The notes beneath the pieces are model-generated. The model ran no database searches. It saw nothing but the letters and a program-made list of their open reading frames with translations, and was not told the DNA's origin. A DNA stretch of 64,000 nt, from the NCBI GenBank assembly GCA_963573315.1, contig OY752142.1:2914001-2978000 (forward strand), written 5' to 3'. This document shows positions 34,049-45,649 of this stretch, piece by piece. A program made the translations under genes and the position numbers. Origin of the DNA: Entomortierella parvispora (Eukaryota; Mortierellomycota; Mortierellomycetes; Mortierellales; Mortierellaceae). Position 1 is the first letter of the stretch, and each line of letters begins with the position of its first letter.

Positions 34049-36086
34049 ATGCACAAGCTGTTTAAACTGTCCGCAAGCTCGACACCTTCAGCTACTTCCT
34101 CAGTCGCCTCAAGCTCGTCTGAGGGGCTCTCTGGACGCTCAACGGGCAGTGGAGGAAAATCCAAAAACACCAATGGTAGCGGGAATTACCCTACAACCTA
34201 CTCTGGTCAAAAAGTCGGCATCTACATGGTTGGAGCCACTTACCTGGATACGATCATGCATGTCAGTCACTTCCCAATCGAAGACACGAAACAACGAGCA
34301 CAGATGGTCGAGCATCGACGAGGTGGCAACGCGGCCAATACGGCCGAAGTCGTTGGACAGGATCCAAAGGCAAAGGTCTGGTACATGAGCAGCCTGCCCT
34401 CGGTTTCAGCTTCCAGGTAAGATGTTTATTGACATTTTTTCCGCCCTGCGCAACTGTGGTTTGTGCTATCCTTGATTGTGGTTGAAGACAGGTTTTGGCC
34501 TGGGCGTGATCAATGGGGGCGTTGCGAGAATGACAATCTTGGGGTGGAGAGGTAGATGTTTGGCTCAGCAGCGAGTCAATTGTTGGATCAACAGGAAGGG
34601 TGCATTGGCACAAACAAACAAAAGCGAGGGACCTTACCCACCTTTCCTCGCCTACCCTTGTTCGCCTAACTTTGCGCTCGCCCTCGCTCTGTGCGTATGC
34701 ATGTGTCCACCCGTGTCCCTGGGCTTCATTTTAACCATCTTGCACGGTTCGCGATCCATCTTTGTCTGATCTTGTTCTTGTTTTTGGCTTTTCATCGAGC
34801 ACATCTCTCTCTTTTGCCCCATCTCTGTTGTTTGAGTGTTCGCATGAACCTGCTTTCGTACGCAACGCCCTGATTTAATACTAGAACAAAACTGGGGGAA
34901 AGGAAGGCTCTTTTCATCTCCGCAGGGTCAGCCCAGAGATGCCCAATGCCTTCCTTTTCAGTTTCCACTCTTTCGTTTTTTTGCCTTAAAGAAGGTTTAT
35001 GTATTGGTTTGCACATTCCAACTCTCTTTTGTCTTTTTTTGCGGTTGGGGCTTTGTACCCCTCCTTTGTTTCCTGTCCTCGCCCGACCACCGCTCTCGTG
35101 CGCTTCGTGATTTCGCGAGACGCCCGCAAGATCCATCCCCGCAGCTTGTGAAGATTCGTGACCTTATTCAATTATTCAATTGCTCCCCTATGCCCGCTTT
35201 CATGCAGCTTGCAGCTTGGTTTCTTCTGGGGACGAAACATACTTTGTTCTATGCATCAACTACCGCGCCTGCCTCCCTCCGCACTTGACGCGTTTTTAAA
35301 TGAACTCTTCTTCTCCTGGCGTTTAGGTTGCTTCTCAAGGAACTCCATGCCAACAACATCAAGACAGACACCTGTGTCTATCATCCAGAACACCCAAGTC
35401 CTCCGCAGGCCTACATTATCTCCTCTGTCGAGACAGACACACGGACCATTATCAGTCATTCAACTCTACCGGACTTGACATTGGAGGAGTTTGTCCGAAA
35501 GTTCGACATGGAGTTTGCAAAGTTCACCTCGGACCTGACCTCAGACAAACCGCCGTTCACTTGGATCCACTTTGAGGGTCGAGGTGCTGATGCTGGTCGG
35601 ATGATTGATTACGTCGAAAGGGTTTATATCAAACGTGGTTGGCGTCAGAAATTGACTATTTCTGTCGAATTCGAAAAGGGGGATCGTCCTGGGATCCAAA
35701 CATTGCTTCAGCAGGCGGATGTTTGTTTCTTTTCAAAGCTATACGCGGAAACATTGGGGTTCCATCGACCCGAAGATTTCTTGGCCAACATTGGAAAAAG
35801 TTGCAAACCGAGCGCGACGATGTTTTGTTGCTGGGGTGCACGAGGCGCGGTAGCGTTGCATCTGGAAAGCGGGACGAGGTTCAGCTCTGGCGCCGGTCGG
35901 GTCGAAATGATCATGGACACTGTCGGTGCTGGTGATACGTTTATTGCTGGGATCATCTTGGGGTTGGGCGTTCGTGGACTCGACATAGGGCGAGGATTGA
36001 GGTTTGCCTGTGGACTGGCCAGTCAAAAGTGTACGCAATACGGATTCAGGGACCTGCTGGCTAATCTACCACCGGACATGATTTGA
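34049..36086 (+). CDS. PfkB-family sugar kinase, ketohexokinase-like
   Basis: Two exons (34049-34416 and 35327-36086) with a 910-bp intron join in phase to 375 residues. The first 50 residues are Ser/Gly-rich and absent from typical PfkB kinases. The fold then starts with GIYMVGATYLDTIMHV, the substrate-binding RRGGNAANTAEV motif follows, and the ATP-site/anion-hole signature DTVGAGDTFIAGIILG carries the catalytic Asp. The overall length and the FTWIHFEGRGAD segment resemble ketohexokinase (fructokinase acting at C1) more than ribokinase or adenosine kinase. The substrate is inferred from this resemblance. The kinase is probably cytosolic. Confidence 0.85.
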
Positions 36087-36231
36087 TCGACGACGAACGA
36101 GTGTCGCAAACGTATACCCCATCCGTCTTCCGTCCTTCCGGCCGACTCGCTCCCTGTGGACCTATCGGTTGAAAGGCAGTCACCCGATCTGGCGGCAGTT
36201 TTTGGTTCTTAACTCCATCTTTCCTTGTCCT

Positions 36232-36276
36232 CATTCATTCATTGTTCATTCATCCATCCATCCATCCATTCATTCC
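36232..36276. repeat. (TTCA)/(TCCA) tetranucleotide run
   Basis: CATTCATTCATTGTTCATTC grades into five TCCA copies and back to TTCATTCC, an imperfect tetranucleotide tract in the promoter of the Ca3427-like gene. Confidence 0.7.
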
Positions 36277-36370
36277 TCTTCGCTCACCCCTGTCTGCTCT
36301 AGCCCTCCACTACCTTCACCACTGCTTTCAATAAACCTCACAAACCGCAAAGAACACAGTCCTCGCAGCC

Positions 36371-38048
36371 ATGGTTTCCTCTACCCAGAATGTCCTTAGG
36401 GTGGGCTTTGGTATGTTCCCAAGCTCCTGGCTTCATCTAACGACCTCTCCTGCAGGGATCGGTCTCTGCGCCCAAATGTTTTATTACTGAGCAGGATGAT
36501 CACTTACTGACCCGACCCTGTCTCCCCATCACATGTCATTTCCCGTTTAGTTCCCGAGCACTTCTCTTCCCCTCTTCATATGGCCGTCGAGCTTGGCTAC
36601 TTCGAGAAAGAAGGGATTGTCGTCGAGAGAGTCTGTTGCCCGGGGGGCACTGGAGAGGTAACAGCTCGTCGTTAGATTCTTGCTGTCAATCACAGAGCCA
36701 CTACATAGGATGCTCGACTTTGACGAGCATTGCTGTGCAGTTTAGTTCCCCTGAATCGGAACTGTGAATCTGATTTTTTTTGTTTTTTTATTTTGTGCTC
36801 ACCGACATCGATGAATCACAACGATTGTAGATGACTGCCAAGCTTATCGATGGATCCCTGGATGTTGCTATTGCTCTGACCGAAGGTCTTTTGGCTGGAA
36901 TTGCAAAGGGCCATGATGCTTACAAGATCGTTGGCACCTATGTCGAGTCACCTCTCTGTAAGACAATGAATCACCGGCTAAACTATCTTGCAGAAAGTCA
37001 ATCGCTTACAAACTGTGGTTTCTATCTAGGCTGGGCCATCTCTGTTGGCCAAGAATCTAGACATGTGGACCGCAAGACTCTTCAGGATGGTACCATTGCT
37101 ATTTCCAGGATCGGCAGTGGAAGTCATATCATCCCCTTTGTGTTGGCGGAGCAGGAAGGATGGCTCAAGGGATCTTCACCTGCTGACCCAGGTTACGAAG
37201 CACCTTTCCAGTTTGAGGTCAAGAATACCTTCCAGGGCATGCGGGATTCTGTCAACGATGGATCTTCGGATGCTTTCCTTTGGGAAAAGTTCACGACAAA
37301 GGTAATTGCCATCGCTTTTTTTCTTTATTCTTTTTTTGGACCTAGTTCAGCCGAATTAGAAATCAATTGCGCCATTGGTGCGAGAACTGTTATCCCGCAG
37401 TTCTCCGTTTCCTTGGGATCAGTTGTGTCAACAAAAGGAGGCACCACCTCCGGGATATTTTGTCGATTGCCCTTCAAAAACTGGGGTGCTGTCCGTGCCA
37501 TCTTCCGATCAGTTGTGCCGTTGACACATGGACAACAGACGAACCGAAAGATTATCGTCGTGTGAAGAACAGAGCACAGAAAATTAATTTTCCCTTACCT
37601 TTTTTTTTTTTCTTCTTGAATTTAGCCATACCATGACTCGAATGAAGTTCGATCTGTCGATACTATCACGCCACCGTGGCCCGCGTTCATGATTGCCGCC
37701 TCGGTCCGTCAATTGCCCTCTGGAGAAGATACAGAGGGACAGTCGATCGTGTCGCGCTTCCTCAGAGCGCTCTCAGCTGCGACCGCTCACTTTGTCGATC
37801 CTGCCAACTATGAAGAGTCGGTTTCATTTGTGCAAACAAAGATGTCCTACACGCGTCAGGATGTTCAGGACTGGTTCCGGGGCGTTCGCTACCCTAGCGC
37901 AGGATGCGCCGTTGTCTCGAAAGAAGCCTTGATCACCTGTTCTAGGGTACTCCTCGAGGCTGGTGTCATCTTCAAGGCTCAGGACGTGGATGTGAAGGCC
38001 AACTTGGGCGGAAAGTACGTCGATACGAACGTTGCTTCCTTGTTGTAA
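36371..38048 (+). CDS. Ca3427-like periplasmic-binding-protein fold
   Basis: Five exons (36371-36410, 36551-36657, 36831-36957, 37030-37301, 37626-38048) join in phase to 322 residues. The start MVSSTQNVLRVGFG continues across intron 1 into VPEHFSSPLHMAVELGYFEK, followed by GTGEMTAKLIDGSLDVAIAL and TEGLLAGIAKG. This is the type-2 substrate-binding fold of ABC-type and THI5/NMT1-like binding proteins, specifically the group typified by Candida Ca3427. A long lid and C-terminal region ends YPSAGCAVVSKEALITCS and VKANLGGKYVDTNVASLL. There is no signal peptide, so the protein is intracellular. The ligand is unknown; sulfonates or thiamine precursors are guesses from distant relatives. Bacterial ancestry of the fold in fungi is likely but cannot be tested here. 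Confidence 0.8.
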
Positions 38049-38306
38049 AAGTCATTTGTCTCTGGCAGATATATTTTCATTGAACATCCACAACAATTTA
38101 TATACACCACTGCAGAACAAGTCTGTCAGTCATCATCATCATCAATACACTCAATTGCATTATTTTTTTTTTTTTCAAAAAAAGAACGGTACTGTAGTTG
38201 TGATTATTATGAGGAAGGGACATTATATAATGGTATTTGCCGCCAAAAGATATTTTCTATGAAGAATAAGAGAGGTATCAACCTGTGGGATGAGCAGGCT
38301 TATTTC

Positions 38307-39842
38307 TTACAAGCTCTTGAAGGTGTTCTCGGGATCCCAACGGCTCTTGGTGACTTTCAAGGTCTTGTAGGTCTTGTTCTGGTAGCACTTGCGCCAGTAA
38401 TCCTTGTCCTGGAGCTTCTTGGGACGCAACTCGTTGGCGTAGTAACCCAAGGTCCAGGGCTTGATGGCCTTGATGGTCTCATCCAACCAGGCCTTATTCT
38501 GAGCATCCCACTCGGCGGTGCCGTTGCGCTTCCAGGTGGAGTAAATGCAAAGAGAGTAAGAGCGATCGTAACCCAAGGCGGAACGAGTGGGGGAATCCCA
38601 GGTACCAGTGTTCAAAGCCATGGAGGACAAGGCTGAGGGGACCTTGTCCCATTGACGGATCAAGACCTGCTGGAGCTTGGGGTCCAAGGGGACGGGGAAC
38701 CAGACATCCTCGGCGTAGTAGGAAAGATCCGAGTCGGCCCAAGAGGCATCAGAGCCGTGGATGACACCAGAGTAAGTGCTGGGGTCAGAGGTGGCAAAGT
38801 TGGTGGGAATGGACTTGTACCATGTGGTGATGTCGGCCTGAGCGTTGGTCACAGCCTGGGAAGAGTTGAAGGGAGCGGCCGAGACAGAGGCAAAGAGGTA
38901 CTGCTTGTCGTTGGTGGCGGCGTCGACCACAAAGACAACCTTGTTCTCAAGAGCCTTGGGTGCCTTGGGGTCGAATTTGCCGTAGAAGCTCAGGAGATCG
39001 GTGGCTTGGGGGCGATCAAAGATGGCAAAGACCTGGTCAATGGCAACGGAGGTGGCGTTGTAGGTGGGAACCAATGTGGGGTTCTTGACGATAGGAACCA
39101 AACGCAAGTAGAACTTGGTCACGACACCAAAGAACTGTCCTCCACCGCGGACGGCAAAGAAGAGATCCTTGTTGGTCTTGGCGTCAGCGTACACAGTCTT
39201 GCCTGAGCTGGTGATGATGTCGAATCCAATCACGTTGTCGACTCCAGCGCCGTAGTAACGGGATCCAATACCCATGCCTCCCTGCAACAAAAAGCCACCA
39301 ATGGTGACCTTGGCAGTGTGGGGTCCTGGGAAGTGCAAACCATACTGGATGGCCTCAGTGTACAATTCCAAGCCCGTCACACCAGGTTCAGCAACGGCGA
39401 TGCGCTTCTTGGGATCGACGGTCACAGCGTTCAACTTGGACAGGTTCAACAACACAAAGTCCTGCTTCTTGTTGTCGACCGCAGCCATGTTGGAGGAGTA
39501 ACCCGATTGGTATCCACCCGAGCGAGCAGAGACGCGCAAGCCGTTCTGCTTAGCGACCTTGACAACCTTTCCCAAACCCTTGTTGTTGGCCTTGGAAGGG
39601 GTGATGATGGCCAGAGGAAGAGCAGTGGCGGGGAATTCCTTGGGCTGGATCAGGTTGTTGAAGGTCTTGAGTTCAGCGTAGTAAGGGTCCGTGTTCTTTT
39701 GTTGACGGAACTGAATCTCGCTGGCGCTCAAGGGAAAGTCAGGGGCAGTGTAGGTCTTGACGATCTTGTTCTGGGTTGCCTGATCAGCCGCAGCGTAGGC
39801 AACTGCGGCGACAGCAGAGAGAATGAGAAGAGGGATCTTCAT
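38307..39842 (-). CDS. Secreted FAD-linked oxidoreductase (BBE-like)
   Basis: Intronless gene for 511 residues of the VAO/berberine-bridge-like flavoprotein family. An N-terminal signal peptide (MKIPLLILSAVAAVAYAAAD) indicates secretion; I chose this ATG over an in-frame one 24 codons upstream because it starts the signal peptide directly. The FAD_binding_4 domain shows RVSARSGGYQSGYSS, VDPKKRIAVAEPGVTGLELY, GGFLLQGGMGIGSRYYGAG and FAVRGGGQFFGVVTKF. The C-terminal BBE segment ends YWRKCYQN and SRWDPENTFKSL. The His that normally makes the 8-alpha-histidyl FAD bond (SGGH) is Tyr here, and the second Cys anchor is missing, so FAD should be non-covalent. Strong codon bias suggests high expression. 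The substrate is unknown; sugars or secondary metabolites are typical of the family. Confidence 0.88.
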   Translation of the reverse strand: MKIPLLILSAVAAVAYAAADQATQNKIVKTYTAPDFPLSASEIQFRQQKNTDPYYAELKTFNNLIQPKEFPATALPLAIITPSKANNKGLGKVVKVAKQNGLRVSARSGGYQSGYSSNMAAVDNKKQDFVLLNLSKLNAVTVDPKKRIAVAEPGVTGLELYTEAIQYGLHFPGPHTAKVTIGGFLLQGGMGIGSRYYGAGVDNVIGFDIITSSGKTVYADAKTNKDLFFAVRGGGQFFGVVTKFYLRLVPIVKNPTLVPTYNATSVAIDQVFAIFDRPQATDLLSFYGKFDPKAPKALENKVVFVVDAATNDKQYLFASVSAAPFNSSQAVTNAQADITTWYKSIPTNFATSDPSTYSGVIHGSDASWADSDLSYYAEDVWFPVPLDPKLQQVLIRQWDKVPSALSSMALNTGTWDSPTRSALGYDRSYSLCIYSTWKRNGTAEWDAQNKAWLDETIKAIKPWTLGYYANELRPKKLQDKDYWRKCYQNKTYKTLKVTKSRWDPENTFKSL

Positions 39843-42359
39843 AGTGAGATGATGCGGTGTGAGGAGAAGGACGAGGAGAGAGAGAGAGAGTGCAAGGAGA
39901 ATACGAGAATCCAACGGAAAGCGTGAAGGGAGCAGTGGTGGTGGGGGGAACAGGTAAAGTGTGCTAAAGAAAAAAAGGAAAAGAAGAAAAGCGAAAACGA
40001 GGGCGACGTGCGCAAACCATGAAATACTTGCGACTTGTCCTCCCGCTTCTCGTTTCTTCTTGACTCTCTGGAAGTCGTGATTTATTTTCGTGGGTGCGGC
40101 TTCTTCTCTTGGTGCTCACACGGCTCAACAGTTTCCTCTCTATCTCCCAGCTTCGAGAGGATTGATTCTCTCTCGGATGGTCCAACATCCACCTCATTTT
40201 GTGGTGCCATCCTCCCACGACCTTTGAGCACAAAGTAGAGGGGAAGAAAAATCTGGCGTCTGGGCACATCGCGAATCCTTCCCTTTTTCGTGGTCTATCA
40301 AGGTTCGCTTCTTCGCCTTCGTCACCCTCGTTTTGCGAACATCCTCCCCCCCTCCCCCCAAGCAATTCGGTCGCCGTTTTGAACACCGGGCTTCTTTACC
40401 ACCTTCATTTTATCTTACGCACCATCAAGTAAGGGATGACAAGCAATGTCCATTACCTAAAAAAAAACCTCTTGAAATGAAGGAGGAGCGAACTCAGCTT
40501 CAGTGCCCGTTTTCCGCAACCCGGGAGGTGACGAGAGCGAACGGCTGATCTCCAATGAACTCATAAACCCAGATTTCCCTCGTGGGCTTTTCTACGATCT
40601 CAGCCTGCTGGTTCTCGGTCTCAATTGAGGAATGTTAATTTTTTTTTCTTGTTTGTAGAGACGGCAGCATGACCCACCTCAATGGCTAGATGACTTGGGA
40701 GGGACTCGTTTCCTGTATCCTTGACAAGTAAAAGTGTGTGAGTGAGCGAGATGACAATGGCTAAGACACACAGGGAGAGAGGAGGTCGGGATTACAATTT
40801 GTTTTTGGTGCTGAGAGGGAGGGAGAGACTTGGGGCATTCTAGTCTGCTCAGTCTGCTGGGTAATGTCCAGTTCCGCATCTTGGCGGAGCCGCGGAAGAG
40901 AGCTTTTCTGAGTTGAACATATTAAAAAAACCGAAGCACCCACAAATAGTCTCAAGGAGCAGGGTCGACGGTCGACGGAGCAGGACCAGCTCTCACTTTC
41001 TTTGATGCCGTTAGACCGTTTTTTGTTTGATTTGTGTGACACACGAAAACGACGCGTTGGCTGAATTAAGTTTCTCAACGGTCGATGGATGGTGGGCTTT
41101 GACGATAGTGACCAGGTTACGATGTCAAGGACAGTGAGGAACACAGACGGGAATGAAATCATAATGGTAATAAATTGGGAACCCACAGCAAAATCGTCAA
41201 CGAAAGGGAGCATGGTCCAAAACGGCACGGTAGACTGTGATGAAGTGTACACTGTAGTCTGCTGTCTAACGGAGGGATACGAGAAAGAGTCCGCCGTTTG
41301 TTGCCTAAACAGGTAGTGACAATGCCTCTCCCCAAAAGGCACATTGGTCATCGGCAGGATAAACGTACGACTTCTGCGGTACAGGGCAGTGTCATGGGTC
41401 AGAGGGATCGTAAGCCATGGTTGTGAGCCGATTTTCCGGTCTTGAACTCGAAGTTGAAAAAAAAAGCCCCATCTGCATGCAGGACTCTTCCTCCTCTCAC
41501 AATGGATTGGTGAGCAAATGGGGAAGAAGACGGAAAGAAGGAAAACGGCGCCATTTTCATTAATGCGGGCGCCCAGAGGTGCAGAAGAGGGACCGAGAGG
41601 AGCGCCCAAGCTCGGCATACATGAGAGGATCACCGACGTCGAGTTTGTCTGAGGTCGAGGCGACCAGTGCCTGGAAATTGCCATCATAGCCTCAAGGGTA
41701 TAAAAAATACAGTAATGATCTGGGGGCGATAACAAAAGGGCTTTCATGTATCAACTGTACCTGCATTTCATCTCCCCCACCATCTTCAAAGTGCGATTTA
41801 TCAACAAAGTACAGTACCGCTGTCAGAGTACCCTTCCATTCTCCCCCCCCTTCTTTCATGCAAAGCACAGTCATCGTCAAAAATACCACATGGCTGACAC
41901 TCCGACCAAAGAAGAGGGCCAAAGGAAAAAAGGCACATATAAGATGTGAGTCGAGGCGCTTGTTTGTTCGGGTGATCGATGGTTCTCGCCTAGCCCTGAG
42001 AGAGGGTGGGGTCGGATCCTTGATGCCCTGGAGACAATGGTTCATAAACATCAATGTCAGATCCTTGTTTTTGTGTTTCTTTTCTTTTTAATTTCTTGCC
42101 CTGTGTTCTTGTCCGTTGTCGCCCCTTTCCCTGTTGCCCTGACATCGCTTCCCCCTTCCCTACCTACACATCCTACAATTGTTCACCCGACATCCACCCC
42201 ACCCAAACAAAACATCATCCAAACCCTTCTTCGCCCTCTGCGCCCTTCCCTGAACATCAAAAAAGATCGACAAGGGCCCTCTGCACCCTTGAATCTTTTT
42301 CGCTCAAAAAATATCACCTACAGCCCTTCCTCCTTTTAGACCCTTTTAACCTCAAAAGA
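39843..42359. other. 2.5-kb intergenic between divergent genes
   Basis: No supportable gene. It contains a 328-codon minus-strand open frame (40761-41747) with no domain, membrane pattern or codon bias, and an overlapping 75-codon plus frame (41089-41316). The ends are pyrimidine-rich leaders of the flanking genes. The length is unusual for this compact window, so regulatory sequence or a missed gene is possible. Confidence 0.5.
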
Positions 42360-43085
42360 ATGCCGTTTACAATCGGCGTGGACAACGCCGCTGAGTTCAA
42401 CCAATACCTCATCAATGTCGTAGTGACGACGGCATCTGTGGCATGGTTGCTGTTGCTGTTTATCAGATCAGTCGACAAGAAGGTTATTGTTTACAGAAAA
42501 CCTTTCAGTGTTGCCATGTCGCTGCAGCTTTTGTTTGTTACGATGCGAAACCTGACGACCATGATGTTGTCTTCGGTAAGTGATGTGCTGTCTGGATCCA
42601 GTGGGGATTGTTGTTTGTGTTTCTCCTTATTTCCCCTCCTCTTTGTCCGCAACTTTCTCGAATGACCATCGCCTTCAGAGACAGTGAGAGAGGGAAGAGG
42701 AGGAGGGCAGCTCGACAAGCCTTTCTCTCGACCCGTGTCAACTTTCCCCCTCCGACCGCTCGGGTGCCCAGATGCTCCACCCATATTGTCGCTGGTCCAA
42801 TTTTGATAGTTTTTCATATCCGACCGAAATCCTTGTTATCGTAATGGGTCCAAAAAAAAGTGGGTGCGATTTCCTAAGCATCTTCACTCACGTCAAGACC
42901 TACACCCTTGGTGACGGGGACGAACCCCTGGTAATAGCGTGGAAAAGGCTAGCTCCCAATTGGCTTTACTAAAGTGTAATGGGCTGGGGGTGATTGCCCC
43001 TTGGTACCGTTTTGAGGGTATCTCTAGTCTGCCGCGTTTCATTTCTTTTTTTTTTTTTTTTTTTTTGTGGATACTCGCTTCTTCG

Positions 43086-43121
<36 letters not shown>

Positions 43122-44439
43122 CTCATTTCCCTGTTGCGGCGACCCTACTTGCGGCTTACATCGGATTGTAGTCTCTTTGGAGCAGAAAGAGAGAACAAGA
43201 GAGAGAGAGAGAGAGATGCGGGAAAGAGAGAATCGTCTTCATATACAACCGCGTCTACAGCAACTCTGGCCTGATGACTACCATACTGACTGTTTTGCTC
43301 TTTTCCTTCAAACTCACCCTCCTCAGGGCTTTCCTATTCCATGCCGATGGGTCGCCGTGGTCGGTGGAGTCATCTACCAGTTCTTTGCCATCTCGGCTGA
43401 GTGTGCCATGTTGATTCGATGCCGATCCTTCACTCGCTACCCAAAGATGTTGACTTATCTTACCGTTCCAACCTGGATCGTCCGTCTCGGTCTCTGCCTC
43501 TGGCTGGTAACAACGATCACGGCGCCAGATAATGTTGCCGGGTATATCTGCGACACCTCAATGGACTACAACCTCTCGGCCATCATGCAATACATCAAGA
43601 TTGCAACCGAGCTGGTTATTCTCTACTTCTTCCTCGAGCGCGTCATTGCTCTTCACAGAAGCTCCCATGGTGGCGAGACTGACCTGCAATGGCGACGATT
43701 GGCCTTGATCAACTCAGGAATTACATTCTTGGTGATCCTCTTTGAGGTTCTCGTTGGTCAGATTACCATTTACCTCACTGGATATTGTAAGAAATCCTTT
43801 TTGCTTTTTACTCCTTCGATATGATGTGTTTTTGGTAAAGGCAAAGTTGATCTGACCTTACGCCTTACGTCCTACATTTCCTTTGAACCTGCAGTGTTCT
43901 TGACGTACTCGCTCGTTAACCTGATTCAAGCGACACTGGTCGTCTTCATTGTCGAGGACACTCGCACTGTCTTCAAGAAGCATGCCGAAAAGACCAGCGC
44001 TAGCGCCTCCAAGCAGACAAGCAATGGCCAAACCAGCGGTCAACAGCCTCAGCCCTATAACAATCAAGATCACGACGACTCGGTTGTCAGCTACGCTGAA
44101 GGACTGAGATCTGCTACTCCTATTCAACGGCAACAACAGCCTTGGTCCTTGACCATGCGGACGCCGTCTGTGATGCCTGATACCATCCCTGTCCAATATA
44201 GTCCTTCAAGGCCAAGTCTTAATGGTCAGTCGTCTGACTTTTATGATGTCGGACAAATCACGGACATGAGGGTAGCCAAGAACAGACACTGGGATGTCGA
44301 GTCCCAGAACACTGTCGAGGGCAACCCGCGTCATTGGAAGGATACGGAGGAGGACGAGATCCCTATGACATTGGCAAAATCAAGAGAGGACGCGCTCCAG
44401 CAGCACCAACAACATCAATACCACCACACGAGGCGATAG
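42360..44439 (+). CDS. Seven-helix integral membrane protein
   Basis: Not assigned to a named family. Three exons (42360-42575, 43327-43786, 43895-44439) join in phase to 406 residues; intron 1 is 751 bp. About seven hydrophobic helices occupy residues 15-270 (for example VVVTTASVAWLLLLFI, WVAVVGGVIYQFFAI, YLTVPTWIVRLGLCLWLVTT, IATELVILYFFLERVIAL, INSGITFLVILFEVLVG, YSLVNLIQATLVVFIVE). They are followed by a 130-residue hydrophilic Gln/Ser-rich tail. The layout resembles a receptor-like or sensor membrane protein with an extracellular N-terminus and cytosolic tail. No G-protein-coupled receptor signature (DRY, NPxxY) is seen. Confidence 0.75.
43088..43118. repeat. (GA)n microsatellite in intron
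   Basis: An uninterrupted GA dinucleotide run preceded by a T-run of about 20 lies in intron 1 of the seven-helix protein gene. A second, shorter GA run is at 43197-43214. Confidence 0.85.
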
Positions 44440-44835
44440 GATGTTCGTCTTGATATTCCTTTTTCTGCATAGAGTCCTTCTCCTCCACACCCATTCACGC
44501 ACCCAAATCCCTTGAGCATCGCATTCTCCGCCTAATAATCCACTCACCACTGCCCCCAGCAGTAATAAACCATGACCAGAGTCCTTCTCTTAACAGCCCA
44601 AAAAAAAAAAAAAAAAAAAAAAGAAAAGAAAAAAATGGCCCTCGTACGTCACAAAAACCGTGTTCACAAGGCGCGTGTAGAAAAGAGCAGTGCATCATCG
44701 CCTTTTTTTCATTCAGCTTTTTTCTTCTCTTCATTCTCCATCACTCAACCACGGACAAGCGGACAGGACCCTGACCCTACACTCTTCTCACCAGGACCAT
44801 CAGTCGCACTCTTACTTACAAATACAACAATAGCC

Positions 44836-45596
44836 ATGTCTTTCCGCAAAATCGACATTGATGCCCTTGAGGAGGACGCTCTCGGACAAGATGAACTCGA
44901 CTTTCAGGAGATTGGCCAGGTCCGCCCCCAGCATGAGGTCGAGAGTCAGGTCAACAGCCGTGCCCAGGAAGTTCGGTCTCTTCTCCAGCGGTAATTTGGA
45001 TGCAGACATTGAACGCAAAGGAGAAGGATGTGCATTCAAATCTGCGTACTCATTTACCCAACGTAATCGTTTCGACCTTGTTGGATGTTTAGCGGCAACG
45101 CTGCTGGTGCTCTTACTACGTCTCTCCAGGATCCTCCTTATGGCAGAAATCTCGATGCAGCCAAGGTACAAAGACATGGACTCGGTCATACTACTCTTGT
45201 GTGTACTCTCTGTGCCCCGTCAAACTGGCAACTAAACACTTGGTAATGTTCTTTTAAACAGGCCCGCAATACCCAGACTGTGATGGAGGTGTTGAACTCG
45301 ATCAAGGTTGCCGAGGTTCCTCAATTGGTCAAGACTTTGGGCCCTCAGGAACAGGATGTCCTTATGAAGTACCTCTATGCTGGCATGGCCGCTCCCGAAC
45401 AAAACAACTCTGGTGTGCTGTTGGCTTGGCACGAGAAGGTATGAAGTTTGACGACAAGAAGAGATGTCATCGCCCTGTCATTTCCCTTGGGAGGATCAAC
45501 TAATTCACACGTCTTCTTGTTATAACAATGTAGCTCACCGAGGTCGCTGGACAAGGATGCATTGTTCGTGTCATTACTGACAGGAGAACGGTCTAA
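44836..45596 (+). CDS. ARC15: Arp2/3 complex subunit 5 (ARPC5, p16)
   Basis: Smallest subunit of the Arp2/3 actin-branching complex. Four exons (44836-44990, 45093-45165, 45262-45438, 45534-45596) join in phase to 155 residues, the normal length. The start MSFRKIDIDALEEDAL, the segments GNAAGALTTSLQDPPYG, NTQTVMEVLNSIKVAEVPQL, LLAWHEKLTEVAGQGCIVRV and the end ITDRRTV are diagnostic for p16-Arc. The ATG at 44836 follows a long pyrimidine/AC leader. An A-run of about 20 lies 230 bp upstream of the start. Confidence 0.96.
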
Positions 45597-45649
45597 GGTT
45601 TAAGGAGACTTGAAGACAAACAGACAGATCTCCAGGAATCCTAGGAAGA

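Noticed and set aside
34417-35326. Extra coding exons in the 910-bp intron of the PfkB kinase
   Set aside because: Homologous blocks on both sides of the intron are already complete and the frame is kept by direct joining; frames inside are pyrimidine-biased.
40761-41747. 328-codon open frame on the minus strand in the large intergenic space
   Set aside because: Composition is uniform and shows no domain, helix pattern, signal peptide or codon preference; the plus strand is also open in part. Recorded only as an intergenic note.
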